This document shows positions 48,380-57,966 of a stretch of DNA of 64,000 nt, one piece after another. Made by a program: the position numbers and the translations under genes. Positions within the stretch are counted from its first letter, which is position 1; every line of letters begins with the position of its first letter. Origin of the DNA: Blastomyces gilchristii SLH14081 (taxonomy: Eukaryota; Ascomycota; Eurotiomycetes; Onygenales; Ajellomycetaceae); the NCBI RefSeq assembly GCF_000003855.2, contig NW_003101662.1:137136-201135 (forward strand). The letters are read 5' to 3'. Under the pieces are notes generated by a model. That model worked only from the letters and a program-made list of their open reading frames with translations, was not told where the DNA came from and searched no databases.

Positions 48380-50722
48380 CAGTATCTGAGTTATATTGTG
48401 TATCTTGAAGTGTTTCAATCATGTTTCAGAATAGATTGAAATTTGATTTCTTTCATTATCTACTATCTGAAAAGACAAGGTACTGTAACTAATTAACACA
48501 AGAGATCAGAGATTAATAGTATAAAATGAAATTATTCTGTAAAATTCTGAGAAAGTTACTTTTATTACTAATCATCTCTTTCTTCTTATCAGTCAATTTT
48601 TCAGTGTTCACATAATTTCACCTCTTAAAACACTTAATAATTCTTCTCTTCTCTAAGTTATTATAGTGAATGCATATTCAGAACAGAACTCAGAAGAATA
48701 ACTTCAGATTATATATAAAATAATACTTTTTACTGTATAAAATACTGATAACTATAAACACTCTGATGCCTGTCTTACTCTGTGTACTGAAAGATGCATT
48801 CTATTATACTCTGATTATCAGATTAAGATTAATCAGAAAAATAGATTATAATAAGTTATTCTTATCTTTATTCACTATTAGATTTTAGAGAGAAATATTA
48901 TATTGAATAAGATTAGTTAAGTTATAAAGTAATATATATTCTTTAATATAGCTAACTAGCTTAGTGAGAAGAATAGTCTTTAAACTACTTTTATAAATTG
49001 ATTTTCTATAATTCTGAATAATAACATAGTAATGAATTTGACTGAGTATATTTACTTAAGAGAGAAGAAAATACTGTGTTCATATAGTTAGAGAATTACT
49101 TTTAACTAGTAGTACTACTCTGACTCTTTAATCTTCTTTAAGATTTACTATACTATACTATTATTTTAAAGCCACTCTTCTTATCTTTTGAAATTGAAAT
49201 ACTGAGACTTTTTTAAATAGTCAAGATATTATCATTCTTATCATTAATATAAACAGTCTTATAATAATAATATCTTGTAATATTCTTAACTCTCTTTATT
49301 ATCACTTCTTATAATAACTCTTCTTTCTCAGTGTATTTCAGATACTGTTAAAAGTTCTTAATAATTAATAGTATCTGTGATTTATCTGTCTCACAGTGTG
49401 TCTTTCAGCAGATTATAACTTACTCAGTGATACAGTATACTTATCTAATAATTCTATTAATAATCAGCTGTTTCTTTTTATTATTTTTCTTAATCTTAAT
49501 ATACTATTCAGTTCTGATTATAATAATTATGAAATTAAACTTAAGTTACTTTCAGCTTATTAGAAGAAATTTAAGAATAATAGATATAAATTAAAGACTA
49601 TTCTGATTAATATTGAATTTCTCTGATATAATTCTACTTAGACAGTTAAAGTCTCATAGTTACAGAAATAATCTGTAAAGAGTGAATCTCAGTATAAAAT
49701 AATAAGTATTCTGTGTAGAAAGAATCTCTCTGAAATATCTATTAAGATTAAATTATATCTCAGATTTTCTGTTATATTTCAGATTATTCTTCAGCTCTTC
49801 TGATATCAGAATCTGTGATTAGCAGCATCTGAAGTCTTCTATAACTGTCAGATTATTAATAAAGCTGATATCAAGCTTTCTCTCTGTAATAGATCTCTGT
49901 AGTGACTGACTTAGCTGTGTGAGAGATCTGCAGTCAATCTTTCAGAACAGCTCTTATACTTCAGCTAATTGTACAAGCTTAGTGATGATGTTAGTCAGTC
50001 ATCTCAGAATGTCTCTTTCTACTGCAAGTTCAGACCAGTTCTTCCAGCTCTTTTCTTTATAGTAAAGTGAGCTGTCTTCCTTCTTACACTCCTTCAACAC
50101 CACTTGTGAAACTGCAGTGAGTTGTGAAATGTCTTCAAAGTATGCATCAAAGAATCTAGGGATGTTGATGTGTATCTTCTCAAGTTCCTCCTTCAGCACA
50201 ATGTCAACATGCTTTCAATATTCTGTAGAATTGACGAAACTGCTAGTGTTGCGCAGCCAGGGCGTCTGTTAGATCGATGATGCAGGATGAGTAGGGGGGG
50301 TGGGGAGTGCCTCGCGAGACGGTGTCAATAAGACCAAAGACGGCGTTCCAGACGTCGAAGTTCCAGGTTTCGACGTTCTGGGACTCAGTGGGGGGAAGCC
50401 TTTGGATGACCAGATGTACCAGCTGCCTGTAGTGGTTGTAGCTGAAGTTGGCCCGTTGAAGGCTCATAAACAGAATTGCTAGATCAGAAGCCACCTTTCC
50501 GTCGCTTATTCGTGAGCGAATATTGAGCGCCGCTTCCTCTCCCTGTAAAGCAGAGAGGAGTTTTGAGATCGCATTTCGATAGAGCTGGTCCTGGCTCTCA
50601 TCAGCGCCATCTTTCTCATATTGTCTTTCGGCTTGCTGAAGCGTGCCTCGTAAATGATCGACTAAGTTGGCTAGAGGATGGTTCTTGATAATGTTGCGAT
50701 CTTCTTGTGAAAGTCCCGCCAT
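48380..50722 (-). pseudogene. FunK1-type fungal protein kinase, 5' part intact, 3' part decayed
   Basis: FunK1 proteins are fungal-specific Ser/Thr-kinase-like proteins of about 650-800 residues in large families. From the ATG at 50,722, a clean 159-codon N-terminus includes HPLANLVDHLRGTLQQAE and EEAALNIRSRISDGKVASDL. A stop at 50,243 is bypassed if a short intron ending CTAACAG (about 50,270) or a frame shift is assumed. SSFVNSTEY, a stop, then KHVDIVLKEELEKI and IPRFFDAYF follow. Decayed matches continue in order: ITERKLDISFINNLTV (49,880), REILSTQNT (49,720), the INRDENN/DLDLA-like IVNKDKNN...FLINLNL (48,880-48,820, catalytic Asp eroded) and C-lobe ICIHYNN, NYVNTEKLTD (48,660-48,590). Composition collapses at about 50,230. 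Not functional as a kinase. Confidence 0.82.
50243..50722 (-). CDS. FunK1 N-terminal open frame (surviving 159 codons)
   Basis: The undamaged 5' portion of the kinase gene above. It retains CC, GG and CG at normal frequency and has no internal stop. It carries only the FunK1 N-terminal region (no catalytic lobe), so any product would be a truncated, non-catalytic fragment. The ATG follows a typical fungal upstream region. Confidence 0.6.
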   Translation of the reverse strand: MAGLSQEDRNIIKNHPLANLVDHLRGTLQQAERQYEKDGADESQDQLYRNAISKLLSALQGEEAALNIRSRISDGKVASDLAILFMSLQRANFSYNHYRQLVHLVIQRLPPTESQNVETWNFDVWNAVFGLIDTVSRGTPHPPYSSCIIDLTDALAAQH

Positions 50723-52062
50723 TTTGACGGCATAAAAGGCCGTTGGGTTGGTTAATCAGGGAGTTAAATTGGTATGCTACTTTATGTCAGAATTGCTAGG
50801 AAGTTATGATGTGAGAAGATAGCTCGCTGGGAACAGATGCTGATATTTAGGATTATGGTCAAAGGGTTGACCCGGCTTGGTTGTGATGCAGAACGCGAAT
50901 GTGGGAACGGATAGAGCCGCTAAGCAAGCGCGACGGAATGGTAATAAGCGCGAACAAAATAGGGGATTGAAATCGTATTTGGAGGAACAATGGCTATTCC
51001 CATTTAGGTATAGGCTAACCTTGGAAACCAACCCGTTGTGTTGCAGCGGTAGGAGTCATGGCCCCACATGAGCCAATGACAAAGCCCGCAAATCACCTTT
51101 CGAACAACTGTTGGTCAACCAGCTGTTGGAGGGCGAGGGGTAGCAAGCGAATCATGATTAGAACATCCCCATCACCCCCTACTACCTCTCCTCTGTCCTC
51201 TCCTTTCGTTTCTATTCTGCTATAAAAAACGATCCTATAGTCTAAGGAGATTTGGTCAAAATTTTGATTAATTAACAAATGTTGTACACTGCCTGAGAAA
51301 ATGGTTATGATTGTAAGGTTGTTCCCGGCCAACCCTACCTCACATACATACAGAATTTATATCACCAATGTTAATTCTAAATAGAAATGGGGCAGTGATA
51401 AAAAAGTACACTCCTGGTGTTACCATATATGATCCAACTGAAAACTATATCCCTAGACGGCATACGCAGTAGTATGCGTTTCCACCGAATAACGCATCTG
51501 CGACAAGGCTACTGTGGTCAGCCCATGGCTAATGTTTGCATAATGGAGCATATGATCAGAATATATCGGAGTAAGGGGCGGTTTTATGTTGTATTTATTG
51601 CGCGGAACCAATCGCTGGCTTGCACGCAAATACCCTGAAATGCAAATAAATGTGAACCAACTCCTGGATTTGGGTCATCGATGCCTAGGCTTCCAAAACC
51701 CCCAAATAAAAATGATCGTTTTTCGTCGACTGGGGATGATTTGTCAGCCCCAGCACAAAGTAGCTTTTGGCCTTGGTGAACAGGGATATTTTTCATGTTG
51801 CAGGCAACAAAGCATGGATGGAGCAACGCAAGGCGCGAATGGTATCACAAGGTAAATGTTGGTGTTGGGGGGACATTGGATTCTGCCTAGATTCTGCATT
51901 CCTGTTGCGAATAGTCCGCCGTACAAACGGGTGGACAAGCACTCTTAAAATGGAGCTACGCAACTTACCACGAGAACTGACTGAGAGATCCTTCAGAACC
52001 TTTGACCGTCAACAAAGAAGCAGCAGACCTTATACACCATTCATCTCACTCATCCACACATA
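50723..52062. other. Intergenic region, promoter of FunK1 on the left
   Basis: No gene recognised; the open frames overlap on both strands and carry no domain. About 50,790-51,060 reappears inverted at 53,740-54,020 (CAGCATCTGTTCCCAGCGAG, AGCTATCTTCTC, ATCATAACTTCCTA), so this FunK1 upstream segment has been copied. TATAAAAAACGATCC at 51,221 is TATA-like. Confidence 0.5.
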
Positions 52063-52795
52063 ATGAAAATCAACAACGTTCGTCCGCGGCATGTGGTTTT
52101 CCATCAGGAGCTGCACTGCAACGACTCCGCCGCGGTCTTCTTTGTATCAGTTCGGGGATTTGAATGTGTTATGAAAGTGGTGAGCACTATCTATCTTGAT
52201 AGATGATATCAAATAGAGCTGACCAAGAGCCGGCAAATAGCACCATGACCCTGGACATGGGCGTATCCATGAATGTGAAGCCACTGCCTACTGATGACTT
52301 CAGGTGCATGGCGTGGCTGAAAAGGGCTATGTGCCTCAATTCTACAGAAGCATGGAAAAGCTTGAACCTGAATTTTGGCAGCCAAATCTAAATGTGTTTA
52401 TAAATGACACAGAGCTCCCAAGTGCGATATTTATTGAATATATTCTCAACATGCGTCAATTGCATCTTGACATCTTTTCCAAAGATCATATGACTAAATT
52501 TGTCCAGGTCATCAAAGCTATTACTGCTGCACTGGTCATGCATAATGATCTGAAAGCTAGAAATTTCATGGTCACTTCTGGAGAAAGGGTGGTACTGCTG
52601 GATTTCGATCGGGCCAGGACATACAACAATAACACCATAACAGCTGAGCAGCAAGAATGGCTCCGGGAGGATGTGCAGATTGTGCAGGACCTTGGGTGTC
52701 TACTCGTAGGTCCCACTTACCTGGGAGCTGTCACTATAGATATACCCGACTTACTTACGGATTCTAGGAAATGGATGTTGCTGAAGGCCGCTTGA
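52063..52795 (+). pseudogene. Kinase-like (APH/protein-kinase fold) pseudogene with C-to-T stop codons
   Basis: Exon 1 (ATG 52,063) ends MKV at 52,179, with GFECVMKV resembling the nucleotide-binding Lys strand, followed by GTGAGC. The second part, in the frame of 52,232, contains HHDPGHGRIHECEATAY, two consecutive TGA codons where Arg-Arg is expected (52,292-52,297), and an earlier TAG where Gln is expected (52,238-52,240). All three fit single C-to-T changes (CGA to TGA, CAG to TAG). After that 163 codons are open: YVPQFYRSMEKLEPEFWQP, IFIEYILNM, catalytic-loop-like VMHNDLKARNFMV (HxDxxxxN) and metal-binding-like VVLLDFDRA. Such small kinase-like proteins are numerous in filamentous fungi; substrate unknown. 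The exon junction is not in phase as read. Confidence 0.75.
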
Positions 52796-53120
52796 ATCAT
52801 TCCTACCTCTACTTTTGCACCTAAATCCGAGACGGGTTGCTTCCGCACGAATGGAGGACGCACTCACACAGCAGGAGGATGTTTTTTTTTTCAGTCCGCC
52901 GCCAAGAACGACCAATTCTCGTTTTTTCTACACAGTCCTCAAACAGTCGGATAAGGGGAAAGCCCAGCCACATCAAATGTTATTAGAAGCTAGATTTCAG
53001 TAAGGCACTATCCCGAAGGAAGTCATATTCATTCTGGCCTAGGAGCTCTATTGATATGGCCTATCACATTCCAGTCCTCCCACAGCTATGGCTCTGTCCT
53101 TTTGCTTTTCTTCGAATCAG
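52796..53120. other. Intergenic, nothing recognised
   Basis: Normal composition, no convincing frame. A run of ten T precedes CAGTCCGCCGCC at 52,882. Confidence 0.4.
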
Positions 53121-53124
53121 TACC

Positions 53125-53500
53125 TAGAAACCCGCCTGATTTGCAATAGGGGGGTTTCCATTCATAGAGTGGCTGGGATTTTCCATCAGTTTCTGAAAGC
53201 CACTTAATAAAGGGATTTGCATCTTTGTGAGTTGTTTCCATTCACAGAGTGGCCGGGGTTTTCCACCAGTGGATTTGATTGGCGTGCCTAAGGATGTGGG
53301 AGGTATGCTCACCGGGGGGGTCACTCGCCAGACAGTGGTGATGAGGTCGAGGACAGTTTTCTAGATGTCCACATCAGTCGCATTTTGGATTATGAGCTGC
53401 GCCAATGCTTGACAGTAGTTATAGATGAAGTAAGCTTGTAAGAGGCGTCTAAATAAACCAACAAAATCAGAAGCAAGGATTTCATCCCCACCCTCTATCG
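53125..53500 (-). pseudogene. FunK1 N-terminal fragment
   Basis: The minus frame reads EILASDFVGLFRRLLQAYF, YNYCQALAQLIIQNATDVDI, a TAG where FunK1 has Trp, then KTVLDLITTVWRVTPPVSIP and TSLGTPI. This corresponds to the segment about 60-130 residues into FunK1 proteins, overlapping ISDGKVASDLAILF...VWNAVFGLIDTVSRGTP of the gene at 50,722. The internal stop (TGG to TAG) and lack of the rest mark it as a fragment. A near-duplicate CATTCA(T/C)AGAGTGGC block at 53,160 and 53,240 lies inside the tail. Confidence 0.7.
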
Positions 53501-54344
53501 TTATTCCATTCTCGGATGTATACCATTGTTAAAAGTTTAGTCTATAATAGTTGCTCTCTTGTACTGCGTAATGTGCAGGTAGAATTATGTCACGTGCACG
53601 CCCGGCCGCTGTGCCCAACAGATACTCGGGACCTCGGAGAAATATTAAGCTTTCGGGATCTTCCAATCACGATTCGATTGCTCTTTCCCCTCTCTTACCA
53701 CATCTGTGGGTTGGGTGGTACCTTAATCCTAAATAGGAATAGTCGACCTTCCTCTCTCAATCCCCTATTTTGTTCGCGCTTATTACCATTCTGTCATGAT
53801 TGAATAGGATTAATCTTCACCCAGTTCTTGCTCAGTGGCTCTATTCATTCCCACATTCATGTTCTGCATCAGAGCCAAGCCGGAATCAACCCTTTGACCA
53901 TAATCCTCCTTTTGATTATATATACCAGCATCTGTTCCCAGCGAGCTATCTTCTCTCGCAAGTATCGTACATCATAACTTCCTAACAATTCTGCATTTTG
54001 TTCCCGTGTTTGCTTCCCATTCATCACATAAAATTAGCATACCAACCTAACCACTGGTATATCCTGGTCTCGAATGTTACCCTGGTTGGGAGCCCAGACC
54101 GGTTCTGTTGCCCCTCTTCCCACCATACATGTTGATTTACTTGACAGAGTTGCATCAGATTGGTCCACCAGCCGTCCCACTTAAATTACACTGCTCTAAG
54201 CATGGATAGCTGATATACAACGAAACAAGCTTCCGCTGCACAGTAGAGTTTCCCGGGTCATATAAGCATATTTAGATTTGACTGTCAAAGTTCAGGTTCA
54301 AGCTCTTTTGCAGTCTGAAGGAAGTGTAATGAATAGCATCTTAC
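53501..54344. other. Intergenic with inverted copy of the FunK1 upstream region
   Basis: About 53,740-54,020 is the reverse-complement counterpart of 50,790-51,060: the order CAAGCCGG, CAACCCTTTGACCATAATCC, CAGCATCTGTTCCCAGCGAG, AGCTATCTTCTC, AACTTCCTA is shared, with small indels. No FunK1 coding start is seen after it on the plus strand. Confidence 0.65.
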
Positions 54345-54628
54345 AGCTGGGTTAGAATTCATCACTCATCACTCAGCATCCAGAAATTCTAATTTTCCAG
54401 ATACACTATTTCTTCATTGGCGCAAAGCAAGGATGTTCTATTTCTGGATAATCAATCAATTTCCTTTGATTTATATCAACCACGAACAAACGACGCATGT
54501 ACATGTACAACAGAAAATCAAACAGGGCCTTGCATCAGATAGAGAAGAGTAAATACAGGCTGTCAACATATTTCAAATCATAATCATCATTCAATAACCT
54601 TGAATCTGTGCAGTTTGATTTTGTGAAA

Positions 54629-55245
54629 TCAATTTCCTGAAATTCCTGCTTCAAGCTCCACACAAGAAGGAAGCTGAACAGAAGAAGAAAGTGTGAAGTG
54701 AGTGTCTTTTCCAGTCAGCTGCCTCAACTGTTTCAGCTCCATTTCCATCTCATGCAGTCTTGAATTTATTCCCTTAACTTCCCACTGAAGCTGAGTAATT
54801 TCAGCATGAAGAGATTCACTGCAATGAAGGCGGAGATGCAGCTTGAGATTTCCCTTTCTAGTAAATCCTTCTCCTGAGCTGTGATTACAGTCTGAATAAG
54901 GACACATTCACTTTTTCCTCTTTCTGTTCATTTGATGAACATCATGTTGATGACAGCACAGGCCATCTGAGAAGATAAACTCTAGTCTCTTATTACAATC
55001 TGGGTTTGTGCACTTGTATGAACAGTCATGTTTATCCATGTGCTTGCTGTTAAAAGATAGTTAATACATAGATTTCTAAAGACATAGAAACTGTAGCACA
55101 AAGAAGGCAGTACATACTTCCACTCATTGAGTCTCTTGAAGTATGGGATATTCTTGTGACAATCTGGGTGATCACAGTATATCTGGCCGGCAGCATTTTT
55201 GAATGGCTCCCTTGTTCCCCTTGCAGCTAGCATGACTGGCGGCAT
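54629..55245 (-). pseudogene. C2H2 zinc-finger protein with one in-frame stop
   Basis: Start ATG at 55,245 (MPPVMLAARGTREPF). Exon 1 encodes a finger start IYCDHPDCHKNIPYFKRLNE. An intron GTATGT...TTTTAACAG (about 55,113-55,047) joins to KHMDKHDCSYKCTNPDC, completing finger 1 and starting finger 2, which ends CCHQHDVH. After NRKRKK a TGA (about 54,908-54,910) interrupts the frame just before finger 3, CPYSDCNHSSGEGF...LKLHLRLHC. A heptad-like coiled-coil tail follows (LHAEITQLQWEVKGINSRLH). The TGA fits CGA (Arg) changed by C-to-T. Three fingers suggest a nucleic-acid-binding role. The tail and 3' flank are duplicated at 56,915-57,295. If the stop is real the product lacks finger 3. Confidence 0.72.
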
Positions 55246-55342
55246 TTTGGTTTCTTTGGGGATGAGAATATCTGTCGTGGTCTCTGGGCTTTCACTTCTT
55301 TGAGAACCACTTCTTTGAGAACTTGGATATAACAGCTCTTGT

Positions 55343-55567
55343 TCAAACCCAATTTCTCTTTGCTCTTTGTGACTGAAGAAATATTTTGATCAACAAGACA
55401 GGTAACCACACTGCGACTATTGCGATCATCCAGAGGACAACCCAGAAGGCAATGTGAAGCAAGATAAAAGGAAGGGTAAAAACTAGAAACCAGCTTAAAA
55501 GTCTTTTGGAACGGGGGCCGAGGAGATGGTTGAGATTGGTTGTTTGTTTTGGATTCTGTGATTCCAT
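55343..55567 (-). CDS. Small hypothetical membrane protein (74 residues)
   Basis: From the ATG at 55,567 (MESQNPKQTTNLNHLLGPRS) the frame encodes a polar, basic N-terminus. It is followed by about 38 hydrophobic residues (LLSWFLVFTLPFILLHIAFW and WMIAIVAVWLPVLLI) that could form two membrane spans, then a basic tail KSQRAKRNW-like. Longer upstream start possible. It lies just upstream of the zinc-finger gene on the same strand. No family recognised; a purely compositional frame is possible. Confidence 0.4.
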   Translation of the reverse strand: MESQNPKQTTNLNHLLGPRSKRLLSWFLVFTLPFILLHIAFWVVLWMIAIVAVWLPVLLIKIFLQSQRAKRNWV

Positions 55568-55734
55568 GCCAGCTAGCAAGGTGTATGCACAGAATAAGAG
55601 ATGAGGGAAGGGTGGGTGCAAGGCCTCTCTTTATGGAGTCTAGCGAAAGACACAACAAGGTCCAGAGTGCAAGCCAGCCTTGCCTTGACCGCATTTGCTT
55701 CCCGCCCGGGGAACTCAGACTGGGCCCCTGGAAT

Positions 55735-56005
55735 TAGAAGCACAAATTATTTACATCTCCGATTGGCTGACTTCTTACAACATATGAAAATCATCCATCC
55801 ATTTTTGTAAATCTCCGTGGCTTTGTGCCGCAATCTCAGTGAAAGCAGGATGCTGAAAAGCCCGTTGTTTGATATTTTCCTTTTCTTCGATTAGCTAACT
55901 ATTCATCGCGTACCTGGCCTGCACATACCTTCACAGTGAGAAGCATAGACCTGAATTCTTTAGAAGTCTTGAAATTCCAGCTCTGACGAAATCTGTTCGT
56001 GGCTT
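55735..56005 (-). pseudogene. Truncated copy of the gene at 57,967-58,594
   Basis: The minus frame ends RNRFRQSWNFKTSKEFRSML then a few residues to RDE and stop (55,905). It parallels RNRFRRDWSFKAFEDFEYTL...EDE of the intact gene. The 3' flanks also match (AGCAGGATGCTGAAAAGC, GTTTGATATTTTCCTT, ATTATTTACATC). Only the last about 35 codons and the downstream region remain. Confidence 0.75.
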
Positions 56006-56332
56006 AAATTTTGACAACTACTACTAGCTCATTGCTTTGTGCAAATGCAAGCTGGCTATTTACACTTGTTACCCGCCTGGTGGAAGTTGCTCTTGTAACT
56101 GCATGAGGGATATTGTCATTTAGGCCCGCCTGAGTGTTTGCCTTGTTATGCGCATGCGCCCTGTTACATGCATGCGCAGTTTCAGCTGCAAACATAAAAG
56201 GATAGAAGCAGCCCATAATGTCTGTATTTTGATATACCTCAAAGCAAGAATTCCTCATAAGATCCTTCCCTACAGGGTGATATTGAAACCGACATCCTGC
56301 TACGCTACGAACTGCTTCCACAATCAAGAGCA

Positions 56333-56761
56333 ATGGCAGCCATCACCCACAGCCGCCGTATCCTTGCCCCGGCTGGCATAGCCGAACGTTTTATCACAGC
56401 CATGAACGACAGGATAGACGACGTGGAACACTTTAAGTCGATTGAAAAGTGCCTTGGAAATGCACTAGACCAATTGTGCTACGAAATATGCGATGCCGGC
56501 CGCGACGACAGCGACATCACCAGAGCTCAAGCCATCTATCAAATGCTTGAAGATACTAAGAGCGAGGTCGAGGATGCCAGAATACACAAAGAATGCACCA
56601 TGGACGAAACAGAAGCCGTGCTCAAGAAACTCTTAACCTCCAACGATGTCGATGACACAACTAAAGCCGAGATAAACAAGAGCGTCATGCTCCATCAGGC
56701 CTACCGAAGCAAATGCGACAAGGAATGTCAACAGGCCATGTCACAGCAGGGAGAAGAATGA
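56333..56761 (+). CDS. Hypothetical protein, 142 residues
   Basis: Complete frame from an ATG in context AGAGCAATGGC to TGA. It uses GC-rich, balanced codons and is the cleanest short gene in the window. The protein is acidic and looks all-helical, with six Cys (for example KCLGNALDQLCYEICDAGRD and KCDKECQQAMSQ). No signal peptide, membrane span or known domain. It sits between the two arms of the segmental duplication and has no counterpart in the other copy. CCCTACAGG-type leader and short 5' region; single exon. Confidence 0.65.
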   Translation: MAAITHSRRILAPAGIAERFITAMNDRIDDVEHFKSIEKCLGNALDQLCYEICDAGRDDSDITRAQAIYQMLEDTKSEVEDARIHKECTMDETEAVLKKLLTSNDVDDTTKAEINKSVMLHQAYRSKCDKECQQAMSQQGEE

Positions 56762-56879
56762 CTTGCAATTGACCTGATAAAGAGTGGTGGTGTTGCTGGG
56801 AACTGAGAGTGTGTGATTTTGTCATTGCAAGCAGCTAGTCTAGTTTGATATGCAGCATAATTGTCCCTATATAGAGATG

Positions 56880-57295
56880 AATAGCTTAGGTTTTCAACAA
56901 AGATTCTTACAAGTTAATAGAATTCACCAGTAAGCATCCGGAATTTCTAATTTTCCGGATGCAACTATATTTCGCGCAAAGCCAAGGATGTTCTATTTTT
57001 GAGTAACCAATCATTTTCCTTTGATTTAACAAAAGTATCAACCAGGAACAAACGACGCATGGACGGTACAAAAGAAAATCGAACAGGGGCTTGCATCAGA
57101 TAGAGGAGAGTAAATAGAGGCCATCAACATATCCCAAATCATAATCATTGTCTGATAACCTTGAACATGTGCAGTTTGATTTTGTGGAATCAATTTCCTG
57201 AAATTCCCGCTTCAAGCTCCGCACAGGAAGGGAGCTGAACAGGAGAAAGTGCCAGTCAGCTGCCGCAACTGTTTCAGCTCCATTTCCATCTTATT
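56880..57295 (-). repeat. Second arm of segmental duplication (zinc-finger 3' end and flank)
   Basis: Collinear with 54,320-54,770: shared AGCATCC(G/A)GAAATTCTAATTTTCC(G/A)GAT, CAAGGATGTTCTATTT, GAACAAACGACGCATG, CTTGCATCAGATAGAG, GCAGTTTGATTTTGTG and the zinc-finger tail CAACTGTTTCAGCTCCATTTCCATCT. It stops abruptly at about 57,295. This arm keeps CCGGA, CCCGC and CCGCA where the 54-kb arm has CCAGA, CCTGC and CCACA, so the 54-kb arm has suffered the same C-to-T/G-to-A decay. Confidence 0.85.
56934..56962. repeat. Palindrome GCATCCGGAA...TTCCGGATGC
   Basis: 10-bp perfect inverted arms around a 9-base spacer. Counterparts at 54,376-54,403 (mutated) and 24,195-24,222 (inverse orientation). 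Could be the hairpin end of a dispersed element. Confidence 0.75.
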
Positions 57296-57966
57296 CTTTC
57301 TTTGGAAATACAACTGTTTGGTAGCAGACATGAGAGGTATAAATAACTAAAGGTAGAGAAAAGGCAGAAAAGACAGGAACAGGAAAAAGGAAAGTAACAA
57401 ATAAATAAATTAGTGTGAAGTCTTTAGTTTTCAAACATTCGTGTGGGGTGAAACGGTTGGAAGAACCAGTAAGAAACAAAATTTGGTAGTGGGTAACTCC
57501 ACTGGACAAGTAGCGGCTGCCTTCACCACATGATTATCTCATGCCTTCGGAATTTCACGGGCCGAAGAGAGAGATTACATAAGAGGTGTTGTTCTATAAC
57601 TAGTTAGAACGCGATCAACCTGCATCTAATATCCCCAAGGTTCGCGACCGCGGCGCAATCCCGCTTGATACATTGGTTCCAGTTCCACCCCTTTATGATA
57701 GCCCTCAGCTCGTCTCCAGATAACACCCAGTAACAACAATACATTGAGTCAATGAAGATGGTGAACAAGAAGCAGAAAGGGGCGAATTATTTACATCCAT
57801 GATTGGCCGACTTCTTCCTTTTACAGCATATGAAAATCTTGTAGCCATTCTTGTAAATCCAACTCAATCACCTTCTGAACTTCGTGGCTTTGTACGGCTA
57901 TTCCTGCAAAAGCAGGATGCTGAAAAGCATGCTGTTTGATATTTTCCTTGTCTTCAATTAGCCCCA
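57296..57966. other. Intergenic
   Basis: No convincing gene; a 72-codon minus frame at 57,291-57,509 is unsupported. 57,780-57,960 is the 3' flank of the next gene and is copied at 55,740-55,905. Confidence 0.45.

Noticed and set aside
55227..55694. 155-codon minus frame overlapping the small membrane protein and zinc-finger start
   Set aside because: It overlaps the better zinc-finger start and the hydrophobic frame; composition is Ser/Pro/Lys mix without motif.
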